From assembly GCF_000215935.2 (NCBI RefSeq), contig NZ_AFNU02000001.1, positions 544,413 to 608,412 of the forward strand: a stretch of 64,000 bases of DNA, in the 5' to 3' direction. Under the pieces are notes generated by a model. The model saw nothing but the letters and a program-made list of their open reading frames with translations. It ran no database searches and was not told the origin of the DNA. The number at the start of each line of letters is the position of its first letter. Positions within the stretch are counted from its first letter, which is position 1. The position numbers and the translations under genes were made by a program. Origin of the DNA: Haloplasma contractile SSD-17B (GTDB lineage Bacteria > Bacillota_I > Bacilli_A > Haloplasmatales > Haloplasmataceae). Below, piece after piece: positions 44,884-55,694 of the stretch.

Positions 44884-45777
44884 ATGCAGCCGACATATTA
44901 TGGGTATGAAGAGAAATGTATAAAACAAATGATTACATTGCCACCACAGCATCAGCCTTGGCATCCCGGCCTAGAATGGATGATGGAACCGAGACCAATC
45001 TATGATGATGCAGCATATATTGGGAGTAATAAATTGCAGGGAAAGGTAGCAATCATTACAGGTGGGGATAGTGGAATTGGGCGTGCTGTATCCATTGCCT
45101 TTGCAAAAGAAGGTGCTGATGTTGTAATCGTCTATCTTTATGAAGATCGCGATGCAATGGAAACAAAGCAAGTTGTAGAACAATATGGTGTGCGTTGTCT
45201 TTTGATCCGAGGTGATTTACGTGAATCATCGTTTTCTAAAGAAATCGTAAAGAAAACACTAGCTAAGTTTGGAAGTATTAACATTTTAGTAAATAATGCT
45301 GCTGTTCAGTATCCAAAGCCAAGCATTTTAGAAATTTCAGATGAACAACTCGAGAATACATTTAGAACAAATATCTTCTCTTATTTTTATTTAACGAAAG
45401 CAGTTCTACCTCATTTAACCTGCCATGATACAATTATTAATACAGCATCAATTACTGCTTACAATGGATTTAAAAACTTAATCGATTACTCATCTACTAA
45501 GGGAGCTATTGTGTCATTTACCCGATCATTATCTCTATCTTTAATTGATCAAAAGATTCGAGTAAACGCTGTAGCACCAGGACCAATTTGGACACCTTTA
45601 ATCCCATCTAGTTTTAGTGCGGAAGAAGTAAAAACTTTCGGAGCAGATACTAACATGAAAAGGCCTGGCCAACCATTTGAACTGGCCCCTGCTTATGTCT
45701 ATTTAGCTTCAAACGATTCTTCCTATGTTTCAGGTCAAGTTATTCATGTTAATGGTGGAGAAATGGTGAGTTCATAA
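44884..45777 (+). CDS. Short-chain dehydrogenase/reductase (general-stress YhxC/YdaD-like)
   Basis: The 297-residue protein has an N-terminal extension of about 45 residues (QPWHPGLEWMMEPRP) before the Rossmann fold, as in Bacillus stress-type SDRs such as YdaD and YhxC. The cofactor motif TGGDSGIGRA lies near residue 59, NNAA near 137 and the catalytic YSSTK near 200. Substrate unknown; an NAD(P)-dependent alcohol/aldehyde or sugar reduction is typical. The ATG at 44884 follows GGGAGGG. Confidence 0.88.
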   Translation: MQPTYYGYEEKCIKQMITLPPQHQPWHPGLEWMMEPRPIYDDAAYIGSNKLQGKVAIITGGDSGIGRAVSIAFAKEGADVVIVYLYEDRDAMETKQVVEQYGVRCLLIRGDLRESSFSKEIVKKTLAKFGSINILVNNAAVQYPKPSILEISDEQLENTFRTNIFSYFYLTKAVLPHLTCHDTIINTASITAYNGFKNLIDYSSTKGAIVSFTRSLSLSLIDQKIRVNAVAPGPIWTPLIPSSFSAEEVKTFGADTNMKRPGQPFELAPAYVYLASNDSSYVSGQVIHVNGGEMVSS

Positions 45778-45780
45778 CAC

Positions 45781-45820
45781 AAAAAGAGGATTTCCTTCAT
45801 ACATAAGGAAATCCTCTTTA
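45781..45820. terminator. Bidirectional terminator after the SDR gene
   Basis: AAAGAGGATTTCCTT (45783-45797) pairs with AAGGAAATCCTCTTT (45805-45819). It lies between two converging genes. Confidence 0.88.
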
Positions 45821-45860
45821 AGTTTATGATGTTTCTCAAATTGTTTAATCGATTATTAAA

Positions 45861-46508
45861 TTACTCATCTGACTGTACTATTTTTCTGCGTTTCACAAAA
45901 ATAATGACAAAGGATGTAATAGAGACAGCTATCGTTAAAAAGACAAGCCCTATATATTTTAAGGTACCATATACAATGGAACTAAATTCAAATTGCCTAA
46001 ACAAGATCGTATCAATAGGCGCGTATTCTTCTTGTTGATTCTGTGTTACAACTTCATACTCGCCAGCTTCTTCAATCTCTACATACATAACAGCAGTATA
46101 CTCGTTATTATTTATTGTATAGGTTATAGTCTGATTTTTGGGCATATCATGAACGTTTACTTTGATCAACTCATCCGATTTTTTATACATGCGAATCGTA
46201 AACGCTTGTACTAGTTCTAGTTCTCTATATTCATTTCTTATCAAAATATGTGATTCCTCATTATTCTGTTCAACAATAACATCATTTACAAAGTGATGAT
46301 CTATGAAAAGATAGTATCTGCCCTCATCTTCAAATTTGACAGTATGTATTTCATTTAAACTATACTCTGATAACAAAATACGATGGTGATCTTTTATAGT
46401 AACTAATGATTGTATATCTTTAATTAAAAGCGTAACAAATAATGTGATCCCAAAGACCATTGTCAGAACTGGAATTAAATAAAGTAATCCACTCACCTGT
46501 TTTTTCAT
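45861..46508 (-). CDS. Two-helix membrane protein with extracellular domain, unknown
   Basis: The 215-residue protein has one membrane helix near each end (residues 8-29 and 182-205) and about 150 residues of beta-rich sequence between them, presumably outside the cell. The C-terminal tail is basic (VKRRKI). No known motif. RBS AGGGTTAAT before the ATG at 46508. Single gene, converging with the SDR. Confidence 0.65.
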   Translation of the reverse strand: MKKQVSGLLYLIPVLTMVFGITLFVTLLIKDIQSLVTIKDHHRILLSEYSLNEIHTVKFEDEGRYYLFIDHHFVNDVIVEQNNEESHILIRNEYRELELVQAFTIRMYKKSDELIKVNVHDMPKNQTITYTINNNEYTAVMYVEIEEAGEYEVVTQNQQEEYAPIDTILFRQFEFSSIVYGTLKYIGLVFLTIAVSITSFVIIFVKRRKIVQSDE

Positions 46509-46764
46509 ATTAACCCTCCAACTATTTTTTGGTTATCACAGTATATTATATTAAAAAACAGTCTTTTTTTCCATACTTTACCACTAATTTCTATATTATT
46601 TTCATTCGAATGATAACCAGTACGTAGTATTATATTCTAACTTTACCAGAGTCGCGACCTTTATGAAGTTCCTCTTTGAAAGGATTAAAGAAAAGTTGCT
46701 CTAAAATATAGTTACTCTTTTTAAACAAGTGATCTAGTTAAAAGCCTATAATATATATTAGAAT

Positions 46765-46940
46765 TTATTTATCTTTGATGTTGTAAGCATAGAGTTGAGA
46801 AATTAATCCTATACCACCAATAATAAAGAAACTTGCAAATGAAATAGTTTTATTTTCAATCACATTAGAATTTACATTATACCAAATATAAATCAGGTAA
46901 TCATATTAACAATTGCTTTAGTTTCATTTCTATTATCCAT
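46765..46940 (-). pseudogene. Small membrane protein gene with a frameshift
   Basis: An ATG at 46940 follows GTGGTGA and encodes MDNRNETKAIVNMIT before a TGA. From the same place the next frame reads LIYIWYNVN, then a hydrophobic helix (FASFFIIGGIGLIS) and YNIKDK before a TAA at 46765. The joined product would be about 58 residues with a single membrane segment. The length of 176 bases is not a multiple of three. Either the gene is broken or one base is wrong in the assembly. Confidence 0.55.
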
Positions 46941-46985
46941 AGTATCACCACTTCATTAGACACAAGATTCATATAACTTTTTTCT

Positions 46986-47351
46986 CTATTGATTGATCCT
47001 TGATCCAAATGGCATAAGTGAAAGTTTTGCTAGTTTCAAATGTTGTTTCGAAAATGGGATACCAATGATTGTAATCCCTAGAACTATAGCAAACAACAAG
47101 TGCAAGAGAGAAAGCTCAATTCCTCCAAATATTAACCAAATTATATTCCCAATCATTCCGAACATGTTCGATCGGTTGTACCTAATTTCTGCACCGAATG
47201 GAAATAATGTTAACACTCCTATTTTAAAAGCCTGAAGCCCAAATGGAATACCTATAATGGTCAAACAATATGAAATACCAATTATAAACCAACTTATAGC
47301 TCCAATTATTCCACCAAACACTAACCATAATATATTTCCAATTAAACTCAA
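46986..47351 (-). CDS. YccF-family inner membrane protein
   Basis: The 121-residue protein has the tandem YccF (DUF307) domain. Two similar halves, GNILWLVFGG...GIPFGLQAFK and GNIIWLIFGG...GIPFSKQHLK, each with two membrane segments. Translation starts at a TTG (47351), preceded by GAGGTGACATAA; no ATG fits. Function is not established for the family. Divergent to the methyltransferase gene at 47555. Confidence 0.85.
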   Translation of the reverse strand: MSLIGNILWLVFGGIIGAISWFIIGISYCLTIIGIPFGLQAFKIGVLTLFPFGAEIRYNRSNMFGMIGNIIWLIFGGIELSLLHLLFAIVLGITIIGIPFSKQHLKLAKLSLMPFGSRINQ

Positions 47352-47554
47352 TTATGTCACCTCGCTATAAAGTTATCTAAATTGTTAGATTTTATAATAG
47401 TATAACATGACGTAGAAAATATGAAAATAAATATAATTACATATACTATTAGGGATTAAAATGGTTGTATTGGAAAAATGTGACTTATGTAATATTAAAT
47501 GACTATAATTTAGGTTATAATTAGTAACATATTTATATAAAGGAAGTGACAAAT

Positions 47555-48283
47555 ATGGGATTCTACAATGAACTATCAAACTATTATGATTATATCTTTC
47601 CTGTTAAACAAGCTCAACTTAACTTAATTAAGAACACAACTGGTACACCACCCAAAAAAATATTAGATGTTGCATGTGGCTCCGGTGGATACTCTCTGGC
47701 ACTTGCTAACAATGAATACCAATTAACAGCGGTCGACTTAGACGAGAAGATGATTAATCAGGTAACCACTAAGGCTAAACATAACAGTTTAAAAATAGAT
47801 GCTTTTGAGGCTGATATGTTATCAATAGACGAGAAGATTGATGAAACGTTCGACACGATTTTCTGTATTGGAAACTCAGTTGCACACTTAGACACAGAAG
47901 AACAAATGAGTAGCTTCTTTAAATCTTCTTACAATTTACTTTCTAAAGGCGGAAGTTTTATTGTTCAGATTATTAACTATGATCGCATTTTAGAAAAAGG
48001 AATTAATGCATTACCTACTATAACAAACAATGAAATTGACTTAACGTTTGAACGCAAATATGAGTATGAGCGTGAATTAAACAAGATTTTATTCATTACT
48101 CGTCTTTTAGTAGATGGAAAAGAATATAATAACTCTATACCACTACTTCCAATTAGGAGCACACGATTTATTTCACTAATTAAAGAAGCTGGTTTTGATT
48201 TAATCGAAGAATTTGGTGACTTTAATGAGTCACCTTATAATCAACAAAATTCTTATCACCTGGTTATTCGAGCAACTAAATAA
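47555..48283 (+). CDS. Class I SAM-dependent methyltransferase
   Basis: The 242-residue protein starts at the ATG at 47555 after AAAGGAAGTGA. It has the AdoMet motif ILDVACGSGGYSLAL near residue 34 and the acidic loop LTAVDLDEKM near 58; motif II IFCIGNSVAHL follows. Substrate unknown (small-molecule methylase type, UbiE-like fold). Own terminator. Confidence 0.82.
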   Translation: MGFYNELSNYYDYIFPVKQAQLNLIKNTTGTPPKKILDVACGSGGYSLALANNEYQLTAVDLDEKMINQVTTKAKHNSLKIDAFEADMLSIDEKIDETFDTIFCIGNSVAHLDTEEQMSSFFKSSYNLLSKGGSFIVQIINYDRILEKGINALPTITNNEIDLTFERKYEYERELNKILFITRLLVDGKEYNNSIPLLPIRSTRFISLIKEAGFDLIEEFGDFNESPYNQQNSYHLVIRATK

Positions 48284-48289
48284 CTTAAG

Positions 48290-48329
48290 AAAGACCACTT
48301 ACGATTCACTCATAAGTGGTCTTTTATTT
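48290..48329 (+). terminator. Terminator after the methyltransferase gene
   Basis: AAAGACCACTTA (48290-48301) pairs with TAAGTGGTCTTT (48313-48324), followed by TATTT. Confidence 0.82.
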
Positions 48330-48384
48330 GTTATCTAAGTATCAGAGTTATAATTAACTAATTACAGGTATAAAACACTATTAT

Positions 48385-50622
48385 TTAATCACCAATCACC
48401 TTAATATCTAAGGTTAATCCATGGTCGTAGGTTCCTACAGTTTTTATTGTTACCTCGTCCCCCTCAAACTGAACCTTAATCTCAGCATGTGGAGCGTCCA
48501 ATGAGATCCCATCATCGACAATAAATGAATCCGTAAACGACGCACCACTCGGGTAAACGTGAATCTTAATGAAATCCTGCAATTGATCGGTATTCATCGA
48601 CCACTCTGACATAGGTATAATTGAACCCCCCTTAACAAAAACAGGTATTTCGTCAAGTTCGGCTTTCACAATGATAAACTGTCCGCCTTCGTATCTCTTA
48701 TTTGTAAAGAAGTCATACCATATACCTTCAGGAAGGTACACTTTTCGATACTTTTCATCTGGTCGTAAGATTGGAGCAACTAACAGTGTTTCACCTACTA
48801 AGAATTGGTCGTGAATTCCGTGTGCAATTGGATCATTTTCGTATTCTAGGACTAATGGGCGCATTATAGGAAGTCCTGTTTTGTGACTTTTAAACGCTTC
48901 AGAATAAATATAACGGATGATTTTATAACGAAGCCTTATATACTCTTTTGTAATATACTCCGCGCGTTCACCAAACATCCAAGGTTCTTGACGCTTGATT
49001 CCTATTGAACTATGATTTCTGAAAAACGGTAAGAATGTCCCAATTTGAGTCCAACGAATCAATAGTTCTTCTGTTGTGTCATCCATGAATCCTCCAATAT
49101 CAGGACCACAGTTTGAAATTCCAGAAAGTCCTAGATTTAAACACATTGGTAACGTCATTTCTAAATGTTCCCATGAACTTCTATTATCACCTGTCCATAC
49201 CGTTGCATACTTTTGTATTCCTGAGTATCCAGCCCGTGTTAATACAAATGGACGATTTCCATTTAAATCTTTTAATCCTTCATAAGTAGCCATGCTCATT
49301 CCTAGTCCATAAAGATTATGCAATTCTTGATGGACTATCTTTTTACCATCCATATCATGCAATACATCTAAGCTCATGGTGTTACCCTCACCATTAAACA
49401 CAGACGGCTCATTCATATCATTCCAGATTCCTTCGATTCCTAAATCGGTGTAAAATTTATGATTCTTTCCCCATGCCTTACGAATATCACTATTCATAAA
49501 ATCGTAAAATACACTGTCTCCAGGCCATACTTCTCCTGTAAATACTGTACCATCTTTATACTTACAATAACGGTTATTCCTTAAACCTTCTTCATAGACA
49601 TCATAGCCCTCTTCAATTTTAACACCAGGGTCTACAATGGGTACAATCTTAACACCTTCATCTTTCAACTTTTTAATAACGTTTTCAATTCCTTTATATG
49701 TTTCTTTATTAAACGAAAAGACTTTGTACCGTTCCATATATAAAATATCTAGATAAATTGCATCAACAGGTATTTTTTTTGACTTAAAATTATTAAAAAC
49801 GTCTAACAATACATCGACTGATTCATAGCTATGCCTCGATTGATGATACCCAAGCGCCCATAAAGGAGGCAAATATGGCTTTCCGCTTAAATCCGTATAC
49901 TGTCTTAAAATATCTTTTTGAGTATCGCCTAAAAACACATAGTAATCAAGTTTACCACTATCTGTAATGATGACTCCTTCATTAACATTAGAGTCAAAGT
50001 CAAATGTAACTTTCGATGCATTATCTAAAAAGAATCCATATTTATTCTCTTTTGTCATATGTGTAAATACATTAATTGACTGATACAGTTCCTTGTTCGT
50101 TCTGGTATGAGGTTCAAACACATCCCGATTCCACATCGTCGTCTTTTCATTATTCTTATTTAAGAAACCTGTTTTTTCACCTAATCCGTATATAAAATCA
50201 TCACGATCACGGTCTAAAAATAAGTAAGATTGCGTATCGTTAAAGGCCACCGCTTTTTGTACAAAACGGAGTTTCTCCTGCTTGTAAATAGAGATACCAA
50301 ATGGTTTATGATTAACCTTAACCGTAATAGCATTGAATCTAATTTCAGAATAATCTTGTTCACTTACAAGTGTAACGTGTTCTGTTGGTTGTAGTGGTTC
50401 TAGTGAAAAACTTCCGTCTAAATCAAATGCTTGATGACTCGATGTGATGCGAATTGTTTCCTGTTCAAAACACATAATACATATATCATCAACATTAGTT
50501 TTTAGTCGAACGACTGTATCTTCCTTCGTTATATCTTTAACCTCTTCAATAAACGTCAGTTTAATTTGTTCTTTTTGATCATTAAAAAGTTCAGGTTTTA
50601 CTGCATACGATGAATTATTCAT
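48385..50622 (-). CDS. Glycoside hydrolase family 31 alpha-glucosidase
   Basis: The 745-residue protein has an N-terminal beta-sandwich, a GH31 catalytic barrel and C-terminal beta domains. The nucleophile D402 is in GIWNDMNEPSVF; the acid/base D479 is in WTGDNRSSW. It lacks a signal peptide, so it acts on imported alpha-glucosides (maltose- or isomaltose-type) in the cytoplasm. No sugar transporter adjoins it. It has a strong promoter of its own, within which ATGGAACCGTTTTTT weakly resembles a cre. Confidence 0.92.
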   Translation of the reverse strand: MNNSSYAVKPELFNDQKEQIKLTFIEEVKDITKEDTVVRLKTNVDDICIMCFEQETIRITSSHQAFDLDGSFSLEPLQPTEHVTLVSEQDYSEIRFNAITVKVNHKPFGISIYKQEKLRFVQKAVAFNDTQSYLFLDRDRDDFIYGLGEKTGFLNKNNEKTTMWNRDVFEPHTRTNKELYQSINVFTHMTKENKYGFFLDNASKVTFDFDSNVNEGVIITDSGKLDYYVFLGDTQKDILRQYTDLSGKPYLPPLWALGYHQSRHSYESVDVLLDVFNNFKSKKIPVDAIYLDILYMERYKVFSFNKETYKGIENVIKKLKDEGVKIVPIVDPGVKIEEGYDVYEEGLRNNRYCKYKDGTVFTGEVWPGDSVFYDFMNSDIRKAWGKNHKFYTDLGIEGIWNDMNEPSVFNGEGNTMSLDVLHDMDGKKIVHQELHNLYGLGMSMATYEGLKDLNGNRPFVLTRAGYSGIQKYATVWTGDNRSSWEHLEMTLPMCLNLGLSGISNCGPDIGGFMDDTTEELLIRWTQIGTFLPFFRNHSSIGIKRQEPWMFGERAEYITKEYIRLRYKIIRYIYSEAFKSHKTGLPIMRPLVLEYENDPIAHGIHDQFLVGETLLVAPILRPDEKYRKVYLPEGIWYDFFTNKRYEGGQFIIVKAELDEIPVFVKGGSIIPMSEWSMNTDQLQDFIKIHVYPSGASFTDSFIVDDGISLDAPHAEIKVQFEGDEVTIKTVGTYDHGLTLDIKVIGD

Positions 50623-50662
50623 GATGTTCTCTCCTTCTAAGTCATACTTTTTTATCGACCCT

Positions 50663-50691
50663 ATTATACAAAAAAAACGGTTCCATGTCGA
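50663..50691 (-). promoter_or_regulatory. Promoter of the GH31 gene
   Basis: On the minus strand, TCGACA (50686-50691), 17 bases, TATAAT (50663-50668), about 40 bases before the ATG. Confidence 0.7.
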
Positions 50692-50750
50692 TGAATTTTT
50701 AGAATACAGTCGCTATTGTACATCTAAAAACATATTTATACAAAAAACAC

Positions 50751-50783
50751 AAAAAAAAGACCATAGTTAGTTAACTATGATCT
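50751..50783 (-). terminator. Terminator of the gene at 50793
   Basis: On the minus strand, AGATCATAGTTA pairs with AACTATGGTCT, followed by eight T. It also insulates the GH31 promoter. Confidence 0.85.
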
Positions 50784-50792
50784 ATTTTATTA

Positions 50793-51101
50793 TTATTTAT
50801 TCTTGTTTAATGGCATCGTTTCTTTTTCTCTAGTGTTATTCATTTGCTGCTCTCGTCTTTCTTTTTCGCGGTGCTTCTTGATATTCTGACTGACCTTAAA
50901 GTCCTCTTCAAATTCTTCGTAATATGGATTATTTGGGTAGAGCTCCGGACGTTTTAATAGTTGCTTCGAATCATTAATGCTTGACTGAACTGTTATACTT
51001 CCCATTCCTGGTTGGTTACCATCATCATCGATATCCGCTTCATCATGATAATTACGACGGTTTTTATCACGCATATCCTCAAAATCTTTGATTGTTCCCA
51101 T
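50793..51101 (-). CDS. Small hydrophilic protein of unknown function
   Basis: The 102-residue protein is highly charged and probably disordered, with an acidic patch (DEADIDDDGN), a PELYPNNPYYEEF segment and a Lys/Arg/Glu-rich tail. GAGGAGGATTAAGT precedes the ATG at 51101. It has its own terminator. No family recognised; small hydrophilic proteins of this kind are common in spore formers. Confidence 0.6.
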   Translation of the reverse strand: MGTIKDFEDMRDKNRRNYHDEADIDDDGNQPGMGSITVQSSINDSKQLLKRPELYPNNPYYEEFEEDFKVSQNIKKHREKERREQQMNNTREKETMPLNKNK

Positions 51102-51479
51102 ACTTAATCCTCCTCAATTAGTAGTTTATATTTAAAACACATTATTAGTTTTAGCGAATTAAGAAGAATTATATTACGTAAAAAATGGATAGTTTATTAG
51201 CTATTTTGTTATTTAAATCAATTTTTTAAAATAGGTTTAGAAATAGTTAACTATTTAGCTACACACAGAACCAAGAACTAGGAGAAAATTAAAAAAGATA
51301 ATGAATTATTTAAGTTAATCTACTAAATTAACCTGTAATCTACTATCTATCTTTTTTATGATTCTCTTATTTTTAAGTAGTTTTAATTTATTTTTTAAAT
51401 TACTTAGTACCATTATTTGTGTTAAACAGAGATACGGAGAAAAGGCAAACCTATAAAGAATAAGTTTGCCTTCAATTTA
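51102..51479. other. Intergenic stretch before the lpd terminator
   Basis: About 380 bases, very AT-rich. Apart from the lpd terminator at the right end (51438-51472) I see no gene, repeat or promoter of note. Confidence 0.5.
51438..51472 (-). terminator. Terminator of the glycine cleavage operon
   Basis: AAGGCAAAC (51442-51450) pairs with GTTTGCCTT (51464-51472); the minus strand then reads TTCT. It follows the lpd stop by eight bases. Confidence 0.7.
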
Positions 51480-52856
51480 TTATTCTATTAGTCCGCGTAA
51501 TGCTTCTAATAACGATTCTGATAAAGTAGGGTGCGCATGAATAATTGATACAGCATCTAAAATTTTGATCCCCTGTTCAATTAATACGGTTGCTTCATGA
51601 ACATAGTCTGATGCGTGTGGTCCAATGATATGAGCACCAATTAAACGATTATTATGAGCAATTACTTTAATAAATCCATCCGTCTTAGACATAGATAATG
51701 CTTTTCCATTTGCTCTAAACATGAATTTATTGACTTTAATATCCTCATATTTGTTATTCGCTTGTTCCTCTGTCAATCCAACTGATGCTATTTCAGGAAA
51801 AGTGAATACACATCCTGGAACAACATCAAAATTTGTTTTATTTTCAAAGTTTAGCATGTGATCAAGTGCTTTATAACTATGATAAGTTGCTGTATGAGCA
51901 AGCATCTCTTTACCAATTACATCACCTACTGCATAAATATGAGGCTGTGATGTTTGGAAATTATCACTAACTTTAATACCGTTTTGATCATACGATACAT
52001 CAATTGAGGTAAGATTTAATCCATCTATAAATGCTCTTCTACCCGTTGACATAAGCACAAGATCACCATTTGCAGTCACCAGTTTTCCTTTTTTATTCTT
52101 ACCCGTCACAGCAAGACCATCATCTAACTTCTCTATTTCTTCAACAGCCGTACCTGTATAGACCTTAATCCCTTGTTTTTTTAAATATACCTTTAAACGG
52201 GATGAAATGTCTTTATCAAAATTATTTAGTAGTTGATCTAGGAATTCAATGATCACTACTTCACTACCAAATTCATGAAATATGCTAGCCATCTCTACAC
52301 CAATAACACCGCCACCAATGACTACTAAACGTTTTGGTACTTCGTCTACATCAAGCAAGTCTTTACTTGTATAAACACCATCATAGTTAACACCTTTAAT
52401 CGGAATCACTTTCTCAGTAGAGCCGGTTGCTATAATAAAATATTTGGCTGTTAGCTGTGTTGTTTCTTCTTCATTCTTCTCTATAGTAACTGTATGTTCA
52501 TCTATAAATGATGCTGTCCCATAAATCACATCAACCTTTGCTTTCTTAAGCATCAATTTAATATTACTTTGTAAGGTCTCAATTACTTGTGATTTTCGCT
52601 CCTGAACTTGATTAAAGTTTAAAGAATAATTGTCAAACGATATCCCGTATTCATTCGCCGACTTGAAATCACGAATCACCTCTGCATTACGGTATAATGC
52701 TTTTGTAGGAATACACCCATAATTTAAACAGGTTCCACCAACTTCATGTTTTTCGATAAGTGCTACACTTAACCCGTGTTTTGCTGCCTTTACTGCTACA
52801 TCATATCCTCCTGGACCGCCACCAATAATAACAAGATCTTTATCGAATTGTTGCAT
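51480..52856 (-). CDS. lpdA: Dihydrolipoyl dehydrogenase (L-protein)
   Basis: The 458-residue flavoprotein re-oxidises the dihydrolipoyl arm with NAD+. FAD motif GGGPGGYDVA (12-21) and redox-active cysteines C43 and C48 in GGTCLNYGC; the NAD motif VIGGGVIGVE is near residue 179; the catalytic H-P-T near the C-terminus is HAHPTLSE. Its position as last gene of the gcv operon assigns it to glycine cleavage. Its ATG overlaps the gcvPB stop. Confidence 0.95.
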   Translation of the reverse strand: MQQFDKDLVIIGGGPGGYDVAVKAAKHGLSVALIEKHEVGGTCLNYGCIPTKALYRNAEVIRDFKSANEYGISFDNYSLNFNQVQERKSQVIETLQSNIKLMLKKAKVDVIYGTASFIDEHTVTIEKNEEETTQLTAKYFIIATGSTEKVIPIKGVNYDGVYTSKDLLDVDEVPKRLVVIGGGVIGVEMASIFHEFGSEVVIIEFLDQLLNNFDKDISSRLKVYLKKQGIKVYTGTAVEEIEKLDDGLAVTGKNKKGKLVTANGDLVLMSTGRRAFIDGLNLTSIDVSYDQNGIKVSDNFQTSQPHIYAVGDVIGKEMLAHTATYHSYKALDHMLNFENKTNFDVVPGCVFTFPEIASVGLTEEQANNKYEDIKVNKFMFRANGKALSMSKTDGFIKVIAHNNRLIGAHIIGPHASDYVHEATVLIEQGIKILDAVSIIHAHPTLSESLLEALRGLIE

Positions 52857-54328
52857 TATTCGTTTGATGACTCCTCATTTGTCCATTTCACAATTGGTTT
52901 TCTAGCAGCAGTGGCTTCGTCTAGGCGGCGTACAACAGTATGATGTGGGGCCTGTTTAACATAGTCTGGTTTATCTATAGCGAGTTTAGCTATTTCTTTC
53001 ATTTTATCGACAAAATGATCAAGCATTTCGAGACTTTCCGATTCAGTTGGTTCGATCATCATTGCCTGTTTTACGATTAATGGGAAGTATATAGTTGGCG
53101 AATGGAACCCATAGTCTAATAGCAATTTAGCGATATCAAGTGTCGTAACACCTGTAGATTGATCTTCTAACCCATTTAATACAAATTCATGTTTGCATAC
53201 GTCATCAATTGGCAATTGATATACATCTTTTAATCGTTGTTGTAAGTAGTTAGCACTTAGTACAGCCATTCGACTGATATGCTTTAATCCGTCACTCCCC
53301 ATTGATAAAATATAGGTATAGGCACGAACTAGGATTCCCACGTTCCCATAAAAACTAGTAATACGGCCAATTGTATTTGGTTTAGTGTAGCTGAGTCTAT
53401 ATGTATCGTCTTCTTTTATTACCTCAGGAACCGGTAAAAATTCAACAAGACGTTGACTGACACCCACAGGTCCACTACCCGGACCTCCTCCACCATGCGG
53501 AGTCGAGAATGTCTTATGTAGATTTAAGTGAATTACGTCAAACCCCATGTCACCAGGTCGTACTGTTCCCATGATTGCATTGAGGTTTGCACCATCATAA
53601 TATGAGAGCCCACCAGCTTCATGTACTAAACGTTGCACTTCTACAATATCTTTTTCAAAAATTCCTAATGTGTTTGGATTTGTAAGCATGATCCCTGCTA
53701 CTTCATTGCTCAAGTTTTCTTTTAATGATTCGATATTTACAGTTCCATCTTCATTAGATTTAATCTCAATGACATCAAAACCTGCTACTGTTGCACTAGC
53801 TGGATTTGTACCATGTGCTGAATCAGGAACGATAATTTTTGTACGTTTTGAATCACCGCGTTTTTCGTGATAAGCCTTAATAATCATTAAACCAATTAGT
53901 TCACCATGTGCCCCTGCAAATGGGTTTAACGATACCTTTTTCATCCCTGTAATTTCAGATAAATACTCGGCTAAGTTATAGAGTAGTTCTAATGTTCCTT
54001 GACTTAATGATTCATCCACTAGTGGATGAATATTTGAAAATTTAGGAATTGATGCCATGTCTTCGTTAATTTTAGGGTTGTATTTCATCGTACATGATCC
54101 TAGTGGATAGAACCCTGTATCAACTCCATAGTTCTTATTCGATAGATTAACGTAGTGCCTCACAACCTGATTTTCACTTACTTCAGGTAGTTCTGCACCT
54201 GTCTTTCTCAATAACTGTTCAGGTATTAGCTCGTTAATGTCATAATCCTCAACATCTAACGTCGGTAACGAGTACCCAGCCCTACCGGGTTTTGATAATT
54301 CAAAAATTAAATGATCATAATTACGCAT
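52856..54328 (-). CDS. gcvPB: Glycine dehydrogenase (P-protein) subunit 2
   Basis: The 490-residue protein is the PLP-binding half of the two-subunit P-protein of Bacillota. The PLP lysine is in [16 protein letters not shown] near residue 273. With GcvPA it decarboxylates glycine and passes the aminomethyl group to GcvH. It overlaps gcvPA by eight bases. Confidence 0.95.
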   Translation of the reverse strand: MRNYDHLIFELSKPGRAGYSLPTLDVEDYDINELIPEQLLRKTGAELPEVSENQVVRHYVNLSNKNYGVDTGFYPLGSCTMKYNPKINEDMASIPKFSNIHPLVDESLSQGTLELLYNLAEYLSEITGMKKVSLNPFAGAHGELIGLMIIKAYHEKRGDSKRTKIIVPDSAHGTNPASATVAGFDVIEIKSNEDGTVNIESLKENLSNEVAGIMLTNPNTLGIFEKDIVEVQRLVHEAGGLSYYDGANLNAIMGTVRPGDMGFDVIHLNLHKTFSTPHGGGGPGSGPVGVSQRLVEFLPVPEVIKEDDTYRLSYTKPNTIGRITSFYGNVGILVRAYTYILSMGSDGLKHISRMAVLSANYLQQRLKDVYQLPIDDVCKHEFVLNGLEDQSTGVTTLDIAKLLLDYGFHSPTIYFPLIVKQAMMIEPTESESLEMLDHFVDKMKEIAKLAIDKPDYVKQAPHHTVVRRLDEATAARKPIVKWTNEESSNE

Positions 54329-55673
54329 GAGCTAACCCTCCTAACACATCGACTAAGTGATCTATTTCCTTTGCCGTTCGCTTTTCAGTCACACAGAACA
54401 GGATATGATTTTTAAGTGAGTTATCATAATCACCTAAATGTAAACCTGATATAATCCCTTTTTCATAAAGCGTATTTTTTATTGTATTATAATCATAATC
54501 GGATTTGATAACGAACTCATTAAAGAACGGTCCATCATAAACGGCTTCAAAGCCATTTAATGCCGATATCTTTTTAAAAGCATAATGTGATTTTTTTATG
54601 TTTTGGAGAGCAACCTCTCGCGTTCCCTGATTCCCTAAAGTTGATAAGTAAACCGTCACTGCCAAGGCATTTAGTGATTGGTTTGAACAAATATTTGAAT
54701 TTGCTTTTTCTCGTCTAATATGCTGTTCGCGAGCTTGAAGGGTCAAAACAAACGCTCGTTTCCCTTCTATATCGGTTGTTTCACCACAAATACGTCCTGG
54801 CATTTTACGCATCAAACTATTCGTTGTAGCTAGAAATCCTATATAAGGTCCACCAAAACTTAACGGAATACCTAGTGGTTGAGCATCACCACATACGATA
54901 TCTGCCCCAATCTCTCCTGGTGTTTTTAGGACTGGTAAACTTATAGGATTAACATTCATAATCAATAGACTTTTATGTTCATGAATTAGATCTACATATG
55001 ATTCTACATCTTCAATTCTTCCATAAAAGTTAGGGTTTTGTACAATTACCCCTGCTATAGTATTATCAATTTTATCTTCAAGATCATCACGACTAGTTAT
55101 GCCATCTTTCGTTTCGATCATTTTAATCTCTACACCTTGATACTTTGCGTAAGTCTTTAAAACACTAAGCGTATTTGGATGTATTGTTTTAGAAACCAAT
55201 ACTTTATTTTTTCTTCGTTTTGCTACAGCCATCATCATTGCTTCTGCTGTACTAGTAGCACCATCGTACATCGAGGCATTACTTACATCCATACCCGTTA
55301 GATTCGAAATCATTGTTTGATATTCAAATATATACTGTAAGGTTCCCTGTGCAACTTCTGGTTGATAAGGTGTATAGGCTGTATAGAATTCTGACCGGTT
55401 TGTTATATGATGAATAACAGAAGGAATATAATGATCATACGCTCCTGCACCAATAAAACAGGTTAAATCATCAGAAGATTTATTTTTGCTTGCTAAATCC
55501 TGTAATCGTTTAGTCACTTCTAACTCACTTAAGCTATTTGTAAAGTTATAATCTCTTTTTAACTTAATCTCACTTGGAACCTCTCGGAATAAATCATCGA
55601 TGCTAGACACACCAATTGTATCTAGCATCTTCTTTATGTCCTGTTCCGTGTGAGGGATATATTTATGATTCAT
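54321..55673 (-). CDS. gcvPA: Glycine dehydrogenase (P-protein) subunit 1
   Basis: The 450-residue protein starts at the ATG at 55673, seven bases after AGGAG. It is the non-PLP half of the split P-protein, with family-typical [14 protein letters not shown] near residue 115 and [10 protein letters not shown] near 140. Normal length for GcvPA. Translationally coupled with gcvPB by overlap. Confidence 0.94.
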   Translation of the reverse strand: MNHKYIPHTEQDIKKMLDTIGVSSIDDLFREVPSEIKLKRDYNFTNSLSELEVTKRLQDLASKNKSSDDLTCFIGAGAYDHYIPSVIHHITNRSEFYTAYTPYQPEVAQGTLQYIFEYQTMISNLTGMDVSNASMYDGATSTAEAMMMAVAKRRKNKVLVSKTIHPNTLSVLKTYAKYQGVEIKMIETKDGITSRDDLEDKIDNTIAGVIVQNPNFYGRIEDVESYVDLIHEHKSLLIMNVNPISLPVLKTPGEIGADIVCGDAQPLGIPLSFGGPYIGFLATTNSLMRKMPGRICGETTDIEGKRAFVLTLQAREQHIRREKANSNICSNQSLNALAVTVYLSTLGNQGTREVALQNIKKSHYAFKKISALNGFEAVYDGPFFNEFVIKSDYDYNTIKNTLYEKGIISGLHLGDYDNSLKNHILFCVTEKRTAKEIDHLVDVLGGLAHA

Positions 55674-55694
55674 CCTTCCCACTCCTCACATTAA

